The notes under the pieces: model-generated | What the model saw: the letters and a program-made list of their open reading frames with translations, nothing else | Database searches by the model: none | Told to the model about the DNA's origin: nothing | Program-made: the position numbers and the translations under genes | Source of the DNA: Eudromia elegans | Lineage: Eukaryota > Chordata > Aves > Tinamiformes > Tinamidae | DNA: 64,000 nucleotides | Assembly (NCBI GenBank): GCA_003342815.1 | Contig: PTEX01000232.1 | Span: forward strand, 853,475-917,474 | Direction: 5' to 3' | Part shown: one piece after another, positions 1 through 12,800 of the stretch | Layout: each line of letters opens with the position of its first letter | Numbering within the stretch: position 1 is the stretch's first letter

Positions 1-3000
1 AGACTTGACCTTACGGAACTTGGATGTTGTGAGGTAGCTAGTTCTCTGGTACAGGTGACTGAGTATAAGGGTTGGCTGAAGTGTTGTTGAGGATGAGGAC
101 AATGCTGAGAGCATTTTGTGGATCATAAGATATGATGCTATCTCAGTGCCCCTCTGCTGATGCTTAGAAACTTGTAAGAGAATCCCTTAATACAGCTTGA
201 GCCCTGGGAACTGCTTTTCACCCTATTATGACATTGGGGCAGCTGTTCACAAGTATGAACCAAGGCTATGCAGATCATGAAACCTCTGTGGCGTACAAAG
301 ATGTTTGAAATGTGGCTCACAGTCCATTTGAGGACTTAGGCAGTTACCTGTATAAAGAAAGAGAACAATGAAGTAGCGGAGATATTAGCAACATTACTGG
401 TGCCAGACTTTCTGTGCATAAAGCTTGTGGGACTTGTGTCGTTTTAACAAAATGAAGAAAGTTTTAACAAAATGAACCCTTTGTAAGGAAAGTGCTTCAT
501 GCTTATCCTTACACTTGATAGGCCAGGAGCACTTTTAGGATCGGTTAGGTGATGCTGAGAGCTGAGCTGAAAAGTTTGCCTGGTGGATGTGGAGTGTAGG
601 ATTATTTGAATTTATCTTGAGCTCTTTTTTCCTACGTTGTCATAATATTGCAGAGGCAAAGAGTCTGTCTTATCAAAAGAGCATTTCAGGTAGCTCCTAG
701 TGGAGCTATTATGGGCAATCTGTCTAAAGATGATCTATCATAAAAGAAATTCCATGTTCATATTTGCTTCCCATACCAGATGAATTTTAAATTCAAAATG
801 TTACTGGAGGAAGAGGGATGTCCTCGTAATCGTGGCATTCATGTCGCTCATCAGAGGCAGACATCTGAACAGGATGTATTCTGTAGGTGGAATAAACTTA
901 GTCCCCGCCTGATATCACAGTTATTTCAAAGTTGGCTTTGCTATCTGACGTTCTTTTGTATTTAAGTTTTTAGTTACCTTTCCAGTGAAGAAAAGTTTTC
1001 ACGTTAGTCTGGAATAAGGCCTTTCAAACCCCACAGTTTTTAGAAGTGCATTTCTTAGGAAAAACTTATTTATAAGGGAAGGCTATTGTTTGAGGACTGT
1101 GAGCCTTGTTGGTGGGCTCTGTTCATATGTTTTTTCTTGTATTTGTGAAGTCTGCTGTGAGGAGGGCTGATAACCTGTATTACAGCCTGATGTAGGATGA
1201 GGCTTCATTGCTTCCTGTTTGTCTGGCTTAGCTATAAGATATCTATTTTTGACCAGAAGATGTCTAATAGCTGCACCCTTGGTAAAATTAAGTTCAGTCC
1301 ATACATAGGAATAATTGCTGAATGAGACATAGGGCCTCAAGATGAAGTCTTCAATTTCTATGTGAATGTGTGTCTATAGCTTAGAAAATGAACAGTTAAA
1401 TTGATGTGTGGTTAAGTGCTGTTAGGGGAGAGGCTGCAGACTATTCTCTTTTGAGAGGTTTTAATTGTACTTTTGCATGTGTTGTTGAGCTATGCTAGTA
1501 ATTTAGAGAGAGAGACAAGCAGATGCTTAAGTGCCTGAGCTGAATAGAGACTTTCTTGGTTCAGGAGACGACTTTGCCCTTTAGTTATGGATATCTGGAA
1601 TAAATTTAGATCTAGTATGTCCATTACTTCTGTCTCTGTGATGTTTTTTATATTCCATTGCACCTGTCTTGGGATTTCTTAAATTACTTTGTAGATTGAG
1701 TCTGTTGTGTGCTGGAATAGGTAGGTTATTTTCTCATTTATAGCAGAAAATTTTTCCCTAAAGACAACTAAGAAGAGTTTGTCCATGCTGACAAGTAACG
1801 AGGACTACTGTATACTAAGTCACTGTTTTGGATAGAGTGTAAAGCCTGATTTTATGCTGGACAGATTTGTTTGTCTGAAACTATCTGCTATGAAAAAGCA
1901 TTTCTGTTATGTGTATTATGGACCAGTGAATGCCAAACAGGTTGTTTTGGTCTCAACCTTTTTCTGGTTCATGCTGTCATCAGGTGCTGTCCTCTACTTC
2001 AGTTGTTCATGGAGCCTGTAACAGGTAGAGTAAATTAAGTAATTTGTCTGGGAGGGATTCTGTCCCTGCCAGGGTCAATCTTCAGCTCAGAGTCTTTGCT
2101 GCATGATTTGTTGTAGCTCTTTTCTCTGTTTCCACTCTCCCCTGTCACTCTGGGCGCTGACACTGGTGGAATCTCTGCTAGACAGGAACTTGCTGGTTAC
2201 ATACGTTGTGTTGTCATGTATCCACTTTTAATACAACTGTTCCTCCTCTGTTCCTCCTCTAACATTGAAGTTAGATGAATTACAAAAATAAAACGCAACC
2301 TTTGGGAAGTTAGAAAGTTCCTCCTCCCTGGCTGTTGCATCGGTCTTTAAAAACCTGCAGTATCTAAAACAGTGGAAGTATGAACTTTGCTTTCCAATAA
2401 AGTTTTTTTTGTCGTTGTTATTTTTTTTTCTTTTAGAACACTGATGGATAATGACTTTTACTTCAGAAATGTCTGCTTCTTGAGATATGTATGATTCACC
2501 CTGAGTCTTGTCTGTGGCACTCTCACTCAGTGAAATGGTTTTGTTTAAGTGCAAACACCGTGTACTTTTATCCTGGTTAGGGAGGTTGCCCATGGCATGG
2601 CTGTAGGTGAAAGTTGGCATAAAGGCATGAAACATTTCTTTTAAGAGAGCACGCATTAAATGTGGAGAGGACTGTGGAAAAACTTGTGATTCATCTCCGA
2701 ATGTAGAATGTTGGTGTCTTCATACCGCCTTAGAAGTGGCATAGATGATATTTTGGTATTGGTGTTGAAGCAAATCTTGCACTCTCATAGAATCCTCTCT
2801 CTGAGGAGAGAGGAGTACTATGATTTATTTGCTTTTTATGGTGGTTGTCTTGACGTGCTTGGTGCATGTGAAGAAATGTTATGAAAACAATGCTTCATGA
2901 GCCTGTTGAATCTGCTTGGTGATAGGTGGGAGCCAGAAACTGTAGAAGTCAGGAGGGAATATGTTCAAATGCAAAAAAGATAAGGTTGATTTTCTTGCGA

Positions 3001-3761
3001 TAGGTCTTAGTGGAGACTCATTTTCTGGCCTTTTTACAGCTAAGCTTGGATAGTTCAGAAGACAAGTCCAGGTGCTTTACAGGTCAAGGTCACTGTGTCA
3101 GATCTGGATCCTTCACGTTGTTGCTCCTAAGACTTCTCCAGGAAAGGGATGTGGAGGAGTCTTCTTACAAGGAAGCCGAAAGGTAGAGAGGAGAGGCTGA
3201 CAGCAGAACTAAATGTGGTAATAGCAATTGTTACTCTGGTTTATCAATTGCTTTAATCCAAAGTTGGACTGACTAGAGGCTATGTAGCTCATAGTGCTGT
3301 AGCTTCTACTCTGTAGTGAGCCTGGACAGCTAGGTTAAACCAAAAATCCATGTAGCACATTGCCCATCCTCAGCAATGGGCAACAGCACATGCTAAAAGC
3401 AGTGGGTATGGATTGGGCACAGCATTCATTGTTACTTCCCTGTTATTCTTTACTGCTTTGGGACTTCCACAGCCACATATTTCTGCTTATTTTTTTTACT
3501 GTGCATTCTAACTATATGCATTCTTTAGAAATCTATGGGGTCCTGTGGCTGCATATTAGAGAGTTTAAGTGTAGGTGAAATAGTGAATACTATTTGTTTC
3601 TGACAAATATTTACTGTTTGGGACAAGAAACTAAGTCATCTAAACGTATTTAAATTTTAGTTTAATGAATTTTGGTAGGGGCAGAAAGTGTTGAAGTTCA
3701 TGCTAATGTTTACTTTTGGTTTTTTACTGTTTTTTTCCTCCGTGCTTCCCCTCTCTCCAAG
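1..3761 (+). other. UQCC1 upstream intron, 3' part
   Basis: AT-rich intronic DNA running up to the first UQCC1 exon in the window. No exon, repeat family or RNA gene was recognised. Small items only: a 16-base direct repeat around TTTTAACAAAATGAA at about 441-475, and an 8-bp inverted repeat (TCCTCTCT/AGAGAGGA) at 2793-2814. The 142-codon frame on the minus strand near 2228-2656 has no family resemblance. Confidence 0.75.
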
Positions 3762-3819
3762 GATGCCATATGCCTGATACTTTGAATTCATGGTTTCTAG
3801 TAGCCCAGCTTCATGTCTG
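3762..3819 (+). CDS. UQCC1: UQCC1 internal exon (MPDT...LHV)
   Basis: A 58-bp exon with acceptor ...CTCTCCAAG before 3762 and donor GTAAGT at 3820. The first two bases GA finish an arginine codon begun in the unseen upstream exon. It then reads [18 protein letters not shown] plus the first two bases (TG) of a tryptophan codon completed by the G at 9375. Split-codon phase agrees at the downstream junction, which supports the call although the exon is too short to stand out as an ORF. Confidence 0.92.
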
Positions 3820-6800
3820 GTAAGTGAAAATTAAAATAGTGATATAATTGTTTTCAGAATGAAATAGAGCTTACTATGTTAAAAATGGGCTCAGTGGTTA
3901 TTGTGAAAGTGGTTATGCTTAATTTGTAAACTTTTGAATTTTAACGGTTTTGTATTAAAGACCAAAAAGAAGCTAAAATCTTCTAAATCTTTAAATTCCA
4001 AAGCAATGAAAAGAAGTAATCTTTGCCATGAATTTTTCAAAAGCCTCGCTCAGCATTGGTTGGAAAAATTACATATAGCTGTTTTAGGAAAAGTTTAAAT
4101 TTACATAAAAGTGGTTTAAATTGTGAGAATTTGTGGTGATTTAAGTTGCTGTTCGTCAGAAGCATTTAACAAATTATAGCACTGACATTTATGCCTACAC
4201 CTCTGAAATGAACATATGGGTTTGTGAATGCCAGCTTGGTTGCGTGTAAAAATATTTAACACCTTAAACAGTAGGGGTTTTTTTTCATTTTCATTTGTGA
4301 AATTAGTAGCCAAAAAAAATCAGCTTTTCAGCTAACATTACATACTTGTAAAGATCAAAGGGATGCACCAGGGAGTACATTTTTTTTTTTTTAAGTGCCA
4401 GGTTTTTCAGGAAACTGAAGTCCATAGGTTTGCTTTCAGCTGTCCAGAACCTAAAAAGAACCTTGAATTGAAATATCTGCACTTAAACAAGGGCTCCTTA
4501 CTTCCTTGCCTCTGTTTCCTGCCTCCCTTCTTTTAATTTCCCATCTACTCAGCATTTTAAAAGATGGGGCAGCTTACTGCGGTGAAGAATGAACAAATTA
4601 GCAGAAGCTGTCAATTTGGAATCAGTTAACGAGATGAATCAATCAACCAATGGAAAAAAAAGACACATTTGCTGGTTTTGTTATTTATCCCCATTTTTTC
4701 GGGGAATGGATTTGAACTGATAAACTAATCGTTTGAATATGTGAAAAACTACAGAAATTAATATTCAAAACCATTATGGGGGTGAAAATAGCACGAGATA
4801 GAGACAGAGATGTTAAGGTCATAGCTCTATCAGAGAAGACAGGAAGGGAAGCTGAAGTACTGTAATGTTTTACATTATAATGGATGGGTTGACCGCACAA
4901 ATATACCACACAAATAGGAACCAAATTCCTCAACTTCATTGTGCAACAGTGAAGATTTAAACACGGAGGGTAGCACGGAAGGTTAGTTTTTTGAGGTTTA
5001 TGTCTGGTGTCATCTTGTCTGTGAAAGCTTGGCTAAAGGAGGGGTGTCATTTTGGGCTGCAGACTGGAAGGGTGGTTTGATGATCCAGCACGTTGCTGGG
5101 GTGGACTTCTGCATTCACTCAGCTGTACTACTGCGTGCTTGCTCTTCAATTCTCGTGTCTTAATCACTCTCAATCTGGGTAAAAATGGGAAAGAGCTTTA
5201 GTGATCCTATCCTACTAGTGATAGTCAGAGCCATCCTCTCTCTGTGTGAAGGCTCCAAAGTCTCTCTTTTTCTTGGTGACTCTTTTGTCTCAGAGGTTAG
5301 GAACGTCTCTGATATGGCAGCCAGCCATCTCACAGTATAGAATTGCCCTATATTAAAGTGTTCCAGTTTTCCCCCCAGCAGAGCAGTCTGGACCACTTTA
5401 TGGCTTATTCCTTCAAAGTTTTAATTGTCTTAGGGTATCTCCTGGACCTGGAGGAGATGAGATTTTCTCTTAGTTTGGTAAAAGCCCTCCTACTGTTGTC
5501 ATTGTCAGTCATGCTCCAGACAACTGTGTTTCCATGTTCCTGTATCCTGCCTTTTATATATGTAAGGTGCTTGCCAGAACATACTTGCTTGTGTTATGGA
5601 TTCTCATGGGTCTTCTGAATCTTTTGTTTCTTGTCTCCCATTCTTGTCTAGAGAGAAATGGGGTGTGTGTGGTGGGCAGGAATTCAGGCACTCTTGTTGA
5701 GCATGTCCCTTATAACAACACCTTTAAAGATAATATTCCTTCAGATATATCCCATTCCTTTCCATTCAGTCCCAAAATTCTGCTTAAGCTAGAAGTCATC
5801 AATACTATTTCTCACTATGATGCTTTTATGGAACGTTTCTGTTTTGCATCTTTGGTATCAAGAGGATTCCCTCTTTTTATGTTGAAAAGACCAGACCTTT
5901 TAGGAAATCTCAACATGTTCATCTCAACTGCTAGATTTGTCTTTTCCCATGCAGTGGCAGTCTAAGTGGGTTATTGGCTGTGTCTAGACCTGTTAAGAAG
6001 CTAAGTGGTGATTTTATTTGCTGTACCAAGAAATGTCTCATGGATATCTGGAGCTCTCTTCATATTTTTGCCAAGGATGGTGCCATCCCTGAAAATTTCA
6101 ATATCAAAGCCGAGTGATAGTGCAACTCATCTAGTTGTGCTAGTTCTGAAGGACTCCAAGATCTATGGTAAGACTGCAGCTGAATATCATTTCCCATATA
6201 GAAGACTGCATTTGAGAGACCAGAGGAGAGCAAGACCATCAGCTACATAGAAAACAGCTTCTGCAGGATAACTTACCACTTTCTGTAGATGAGACTGGGG
6301 ATGCTGTATCATTTTGAGATAAGCTGCTTTAAAATATATGAAACAATTTCTCTATTGTGCACAATACACAGAAAAGGGAGAAAACCTCCCACAGAGGGGA
6401 GTTTAGAAACAATTTGATCTGCAATGACTTCAGCATTTAACTGGTCCTGCCTTAAGAGGAGAGAATGGACTGGGTGACCTAAGTGCTGGCACTAGGAGAG
6501 AGGAAGGCTATAGAGGCAGGCTCAGTTCTGCTAGCTTGTGCCCCGGTAGATATGTGTACATAACTGTAAATAAAACAGTGAACTTGCTAGGTTGAAAGAT
6601 TCTACTCCTTACTTTTGTACTCAAGTTACCATTATTCATTAAAGTGTACATTGCAGCATATGTGCCACAGTTGCTGCTGGCAGACTCAATTCAGGAGCAT
6701 CCTCTTTGTGTCCCCAAATTCCAGACTATGTGTGAATGAAACAACAATCTTCCAAAGTTGTTGGTGCTTTTATTGTTAAGCTAGAGTCAGTTCTCTGAGG

Positions 6801-9800
6801 TAGTTTAGTGCAGCCCTAGAATTAGTTCCACCAAGACACCTGAGTTGCACCTAAAGAAGCAGAAATAAGTGGACAGGTTCAGGGAACAGCAGGAAGCTCC
6901 AAGTAGATTTACTGTTGATGCAGAATGTATCATCCTTGATCGCTAGCACTAGTCTACCTTTCAGCAGGGTCAAACAGGGAGACATTGCTTAGTACCTCTG
7001 GTGTTCAAGCCAGTATACTAGCACTGAGTGGAAATACTGATATAAAGATTTATAGCTGAAGGCTGTTGTGAGGAGCTGCTGCTGCTTGGCTAGCAAGGGT
7101 GGAGGCATCGATGTTCCCATTCTTTTTCACGCATCCTTTTGTGTAATTTAATTAATAAATTAATCTCATTGCATAACTTAAATGCAGCCTGAGTTATCCA
7201 GCTGTAGACAGCTTTCTAAAGATAGGCTGGAATAATTTTGGTTTGGTGGTTTGACAAAGATGAGTCAGTATTTGAATAAATTACAAAACAGGTTTTGCAG
7301 CAAAACGATAAAATGTTTCACACTTGGTGGAGTTAGAAGGTTTATAGTCTTTAGAGAGTCTGTGTCTTTTAAACCTCAGACGACAGGTGTAGTAACAAAC
7401 TACCAAATTTTCAAATAAACTGCAGAGTTCCATGATCTCACCCGTGGTGCTGCAGAACGGCTCCGTGACAGCACTATGCATCCAAACACAGAGCAGCTTT
7501 GTAGGCTACGCGGGTAAGAAGTTTTGCTCTGACCACTACTCCGTTCCTGCTCATCAGTGACCAATTGTACCTGTTGGTCTGTGTGCTCCTGGTGCACCGG
7601 CGCTGCAGACAGGCTGGATGGGAAGCAGTATTCATGCTCGCAGGGTTTCTTGCCAAGCCACTCTTAATTATTTTTTTTTTTCCCTGAGCTTGTGTATTCA
7701 GCCAGAAAAGTATAAGAATTCTTTTCTTAGTCCAAAATTAGTCTCCTAAACTGAGTCTTTTTCACTCTGGCTTGTTAAGAATAAGAAAAGGTTTAGGATA
7801 CACTCACACCTACATTGACTTGTTTGTACAGTGCAATTATATAAATGCAGAAGAGGAACAAGGTTTTAAAACTGGTGAAACTGAGGCACAGAAGTTTTAG
7901 GCTGGTTGTGTATTTGGTTTGTGGAAGGGTTGGCAAGTGGACAGTTGTGTTCTGAGTTCTACACTACCGTTTTGGCAGAAAACTTCTATCATCTTATGTA
8001 AACAAAATGCAGATTGATTAGTTGACTCTTACTAGTGTCTTGCTACTCGTTCTGCCAGCACTGAACATTTTCCTTCCATTCTTTTGCTGTTGCAGTATTC
8101 TTTAGTCTTCCCTTGCAACACTTTCTTTTGAGTTCTTTCTCAGATGGATTTGCAAGGATTGACCAGCGTCCACCCACCATTTTTTCAGAGCCTGACCACT
8201 CTCTCCATCTATCTTTCTCATTGGAATTCTTTGCCAAGCGTTGGAACAAATGTCAGGTTTTCTACAAAGCACAGGCACAGTTCCCTATGCCTGCAGGGAC
8301 ACAGACTTTATTCCCACTGAAGAAGTGAACAGGTATAAACATTTTTTTACATTTTAACTCTTCTGATATGGTCACAGTTGGTACTATGTGACTGCTTCAG
8401 AGTGGCCTGCAGCAATGAACTCTTGCTCTTGCATGAGGTATGAGAAAAACCTTTTATGTGGGAAGTTTCCCAGCTGTAGCAGCTGCTGCAGAGCCGAGAC
8501 TTCTTTAGCTCCAGTATTTGAGCACCACGAAATAACTCCATACAACAAAATACAATATGTATATACTATAGCACCATAGGTACAGGAGAAGCACTTCTGA
8601 CTTGAGACGCAGGATCAAGGCTGACTAGAACAGCAGAGACTATGGGACTGGTGTATGAGCTCAGTGAAGGGATAGCCTTTATTTTGGTTAATGCTGCTTG
8701 CAGATTTAGTAAAAGAAGGAATTTTTTTATAGTGAATAATAGCAATGAAGTTAAAGTGTCTTAATGCTTGAAAAAAAAAGTGAGACAATTCAACTTGGTA
8801 TTCTCATTAGGATCCCACACTGCACTTATAAACTTGTGAGTTCTTCCAGCATGTACTGCAAGTAGGGGCTGTGCCAAATGGTAGGATATATATCCAAAGA
8901 CCCTGCAGCTGAAATAATTTAGGACATGCTAATATGGATTTGGGTGAAGTCTGCAACTTGCTTAAGCTCTCACAACTTGACTGGTGTAAAGTCTTTCAGC
9001 ACTTCAGTAGACCAAGCTGAATTATAGCTGGTTTACATTCCAGGAAAAGACGTTCATTCCTGCTCCTAAAGGTGACACTTTTTTAAGAATGTGGAGTATA
9101 ATTAACTAGATTACAGTGCTATCAGTCAGAATAGAGTCTGCTGACATCCTGCTGTAACTGGACTGGCCAAAATCCAATGGGTCCAACTCTCAAATATAAA
9201 ATAGACAAATGTGTGGCAGTTTAGAGGGAGAAAAGGGGTCTTTTTTTTTTTTACTTCCTGACCACAAAAACATATTAAACGAGGGGACTTTTCAATGAAC
9301 TGAAATTTCTAAGTTATTGTTTAAATTTGAAGGAAAACTATAAGCTAATTTGTCTGGTGTTTGTGTTCTTGCAGGATGTGTCTGGTACGAATGAAGCAGG
9401 AGGGTCGCGCAGGGAAATACATGTGTCGCTATATAGTTCACTGCATGTGGGAAGATGTTGAACAGCGTGGTAAGCTGATGGGGGTAAGTCATTTTGACTG
9501 TTGATTATTTTGATAACTGAGATGCTTTTGCAACTTTGTATATCTTAGAAGAAACCCTGAGAATTAATTTATAGCTCTGTGTGTATTTCTTTGTTAATTT
9601 AACTTCACTATCTTACCTGCACAGAGTATTTTACTAAGCCCAATGAAGTGTTTTTACAAAAATGTATTATGATCTGGCTCAGTGCATTTATTTGACTGAA
9701 AATAATTTGTTTTCCACCTGGGTTCACCAAGTCATTGCATAGGTAGGGATGCTGTTACAAGAGAGTTGGTATTAGTGGATGGGAATGTGCAGCTGGTATA

Positions 9801-12800
9801 GGGAGAAATATGGCTGATGCCAAACATATAACTGCAACTTAAGTAATTTCATCAGGGCTCTAAGTTTTCCGTGCATCTAGGACTTAGTAAAAGAAAGGAG
9901 AAGGGACAAAATTTTGTAAATGAGTATAAATAATCCTTAGTTAAGTTCTTACTTTGACTCCTTAGTATATCTAGTCTTCAGTGTGATTTAAATTAATAGA
10001 TTAATAGAGCAGTCTGATAAGCGACAATTTTCACACAGCAATAATGTCTTACGATGCAAACTTAATTGTCAGCCACATACACAAGGGAGAGGCAACCCTA
10101 GAGTTCTTTTCTTGGGATGAACAAGGAAATGAACTGGCAATTTGGGATTTGGTATGAAGTAACATTAATAATTCTAGAGGCTCTCCTGATTAGATGTTGT
10201 GAGGCAATGGACAAATCGAATGATAATAGCACAGGGCGTACTTAATAGTACAGAGTCTTCTCAAGGACTTTTCCTTGGCTTTTCATTCTAGAAGGCAGAA
10301 TGACCTGCTGCTCATGCAGCAGATTTCAGACTGCGCTGCTTTTGTGACCTGGAGATTATGCATGAACCACTCACTGTATAGAGGAATTGAGCATCCTTCT
10401 AGAAAAGCAGTTTGATGGACAAATGGCAAATATAGCACATTATTAATAGCTAGCCTAAAATCTGTGTTGAATTGCATTTTTCAATGTTTTCCAGTGTTTC
10501 CTTATCTTTGCATATTTATTTTGGGAAGTTTATTTGGGAAGTTTTGGGAAGTTTTTACTTCTATTTTGTTGTAGTTTTGGCTAAGAAAGAGATAGAAATC
10601 TGCTAAGTAAAAGCTACCAGAGGAAGAGATTGAACAACATTGTGTGTGTGTGCTGGGGGGGTTGTCCTTGCCTATATCTGCCATGTCACCACAGTGGTTG
10701 TGTCTGTAGCAACTGGAGACATCTCAGATCCTTATTCTGAATATGAATTTACATGTTCTCCTCTTGATTAAAAACAAAAGTTTTCAGGAGTCTTTTAACT
10801 CCATCTGTGCGCACAGAGAATGCTACTCTGGAGCAGAGATTCTCAGATTAAGAAGTTTTGAAATAATTTCTCTATTTCTTGTAATACATTTTTTTCCTCA
10901 TATCAACTAGTATCAAATGTGTTCCTGTAGTCTTCCTTCTGGGATTTGAAGAAGGGGCAAACAGTGTAGAGACGGAAAGCTGCTTGCTACCCTTGTGAGC
11001 ATGCAGAACTCCAAAGTGAAGCCTATTCCAAGTTTTAGCTATAGTGAAATCGTTCAGTAAATTTAAAAGAAAAGAAAAAGATAGAATTGCCTGAGTACTT
11101 TCTAAGGGAAAGCATGGGTTTTCCAGTTCTACAAACTGAACCATTTCATTGCTGCTAGAAGACCCTCCAGGTTTAAAAAGTGTCCTTATATATGCTTTTA
11201 TCTAGTCTGGAGTTTCAAATGTTAATACATACTTATTATAACTGTATGATTACGGTATTCCTATAGGGCGATCCTAAGTTATTTTGAATGCCTTTCTTTT
11301 CATACCTCGTCGAGTTAGACGCCTTTTCACAGGCTCACAGAATGGTTGAGGTTGGAAGGGACCTCCAGAGATCATGTAGTCCAACCTCGCTCCAGCAGGG
11401 ACACCCAGAGCACGGGGCACAGGGCTGCATCCAGGCGGGTTTGAAGATCTCCAGAGCAGGAGCCTCCCCAACCTCTCTGGGCAGCCTGTTCCAGGGCTCT
11501 GTCACAATCACAGGAAAGTTCTTCCTTCATGTGGAGATGGAACTGCCTGTATTTTAATTTATACCCATTGCCCATTGTTCTGTAAGTGGCCACTACCAAG
11601 AAGAGCTTGTCCCCATCTTCCCTACATTCTCCTCTAAGATAATTAGACATATTGATCAGATCCCCTCTCAGTCTTCTCTTCTCAGGCTAAACAGGCCCCA
11701 CTCACTTAGTCTTTCCTCATACAATAGATGCTGCAGTCCCTTAATCATCTTTGTTGCTCTGTACTGGTCCCTCTCTAGAAGCTCCACATGGCTCTTGTGC
11801 TGTGGAGCCCGGAGCTGCCCCCGATACTCCAGGTTTGGCTTCCACAGAGCTGAGCAGAGGTGCAGGTTCCGCTCCCTCACCCTGTTGGCAACGCTCCTCC
11901 TGATAGAGCCAGGAGCCCATTGGGCTGCTTGGCAATGAGGACACGATACTGCCTCCTGGGTGACTTGTTTGCGACCAGGACTCCCAAATCCGTCTGTGTG
12001 GAGCTGCCTTCCAGCAGGTGAGCCTCTAATCTGTGCTGGTGCCTGGGGTTGTTCCTGCCCAAGTGCAGGACCCTGCACTTGTCCTTGTTGAACCTCATCA
12101 GGTTCCTGTCTGCTCAGCTCTCCATCCTATCCAGGTCCTTCTGAATGGCAGCACAGCCCTCTGGAGTGTCGACTGCTCCACCCAGTTTGGTATCATCTGC
12201 AAATTTGCTCAGGGTGCATTCTGTCACCTCATCCAAGTCATTGATGAACACATTGAACAGTACCAGACCCAGTACTGACCCCCGAGGGACCCCACGTGCC
12301 CCAGGCCTCCAACTAGACTCAGCCCTGTTTATTCACGACACTGAGCTCTGCCATTCAGCCAGTTCTCAATCCACCTCACTGTCCACTCTTCTAACCCACC
12401 CTTCCTGAGCTTCCCCATGAGGATGTTATGGGAGACTGTGTCAAAAGCCCTGCTGAAGTCAAGGTAGACAGCATCCACAGCTCTCCCATCGTACAACTAA
12501 CCAGTCATCCCGTTGTGGAAGTCTGTCAGGTTCATCAAACGTGACGTCCCCCTGGTGAATCCATGCTGGACTACTCCTGATCACATTCTTTTCCTTGACA
12601 CTCTTTTCAGTTTATCCTTGATTTTAAATTTCCTGAGCGATCGCGCTTACTTTGTATGAATATGATTTCTGAAATGCATTTTACATTGCTACCAAGGTAT
12701 GTTGTTCACTGGAGCCTGATATTAACTATAGCTTTTATGTGGCAAGAGCTGATGCTTAAACAAAGCATGTACACACTGAAGAGCTGGATCCCACAAACAG

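Noticed and set aside
1-3761. Search for the preceding UQCC1 exon (human ...TDFEEFFLR)
   Set aside because: No sequence in the right frame with splice sites was found, so that exon is taken to be left of the window.
11668-12408. Several overlapping frames suggesting a reverse-transcriptase-related gene
   Set aside because: They are pieces of a 5'-truncated CR1 and its complement, with no intact ORF2.
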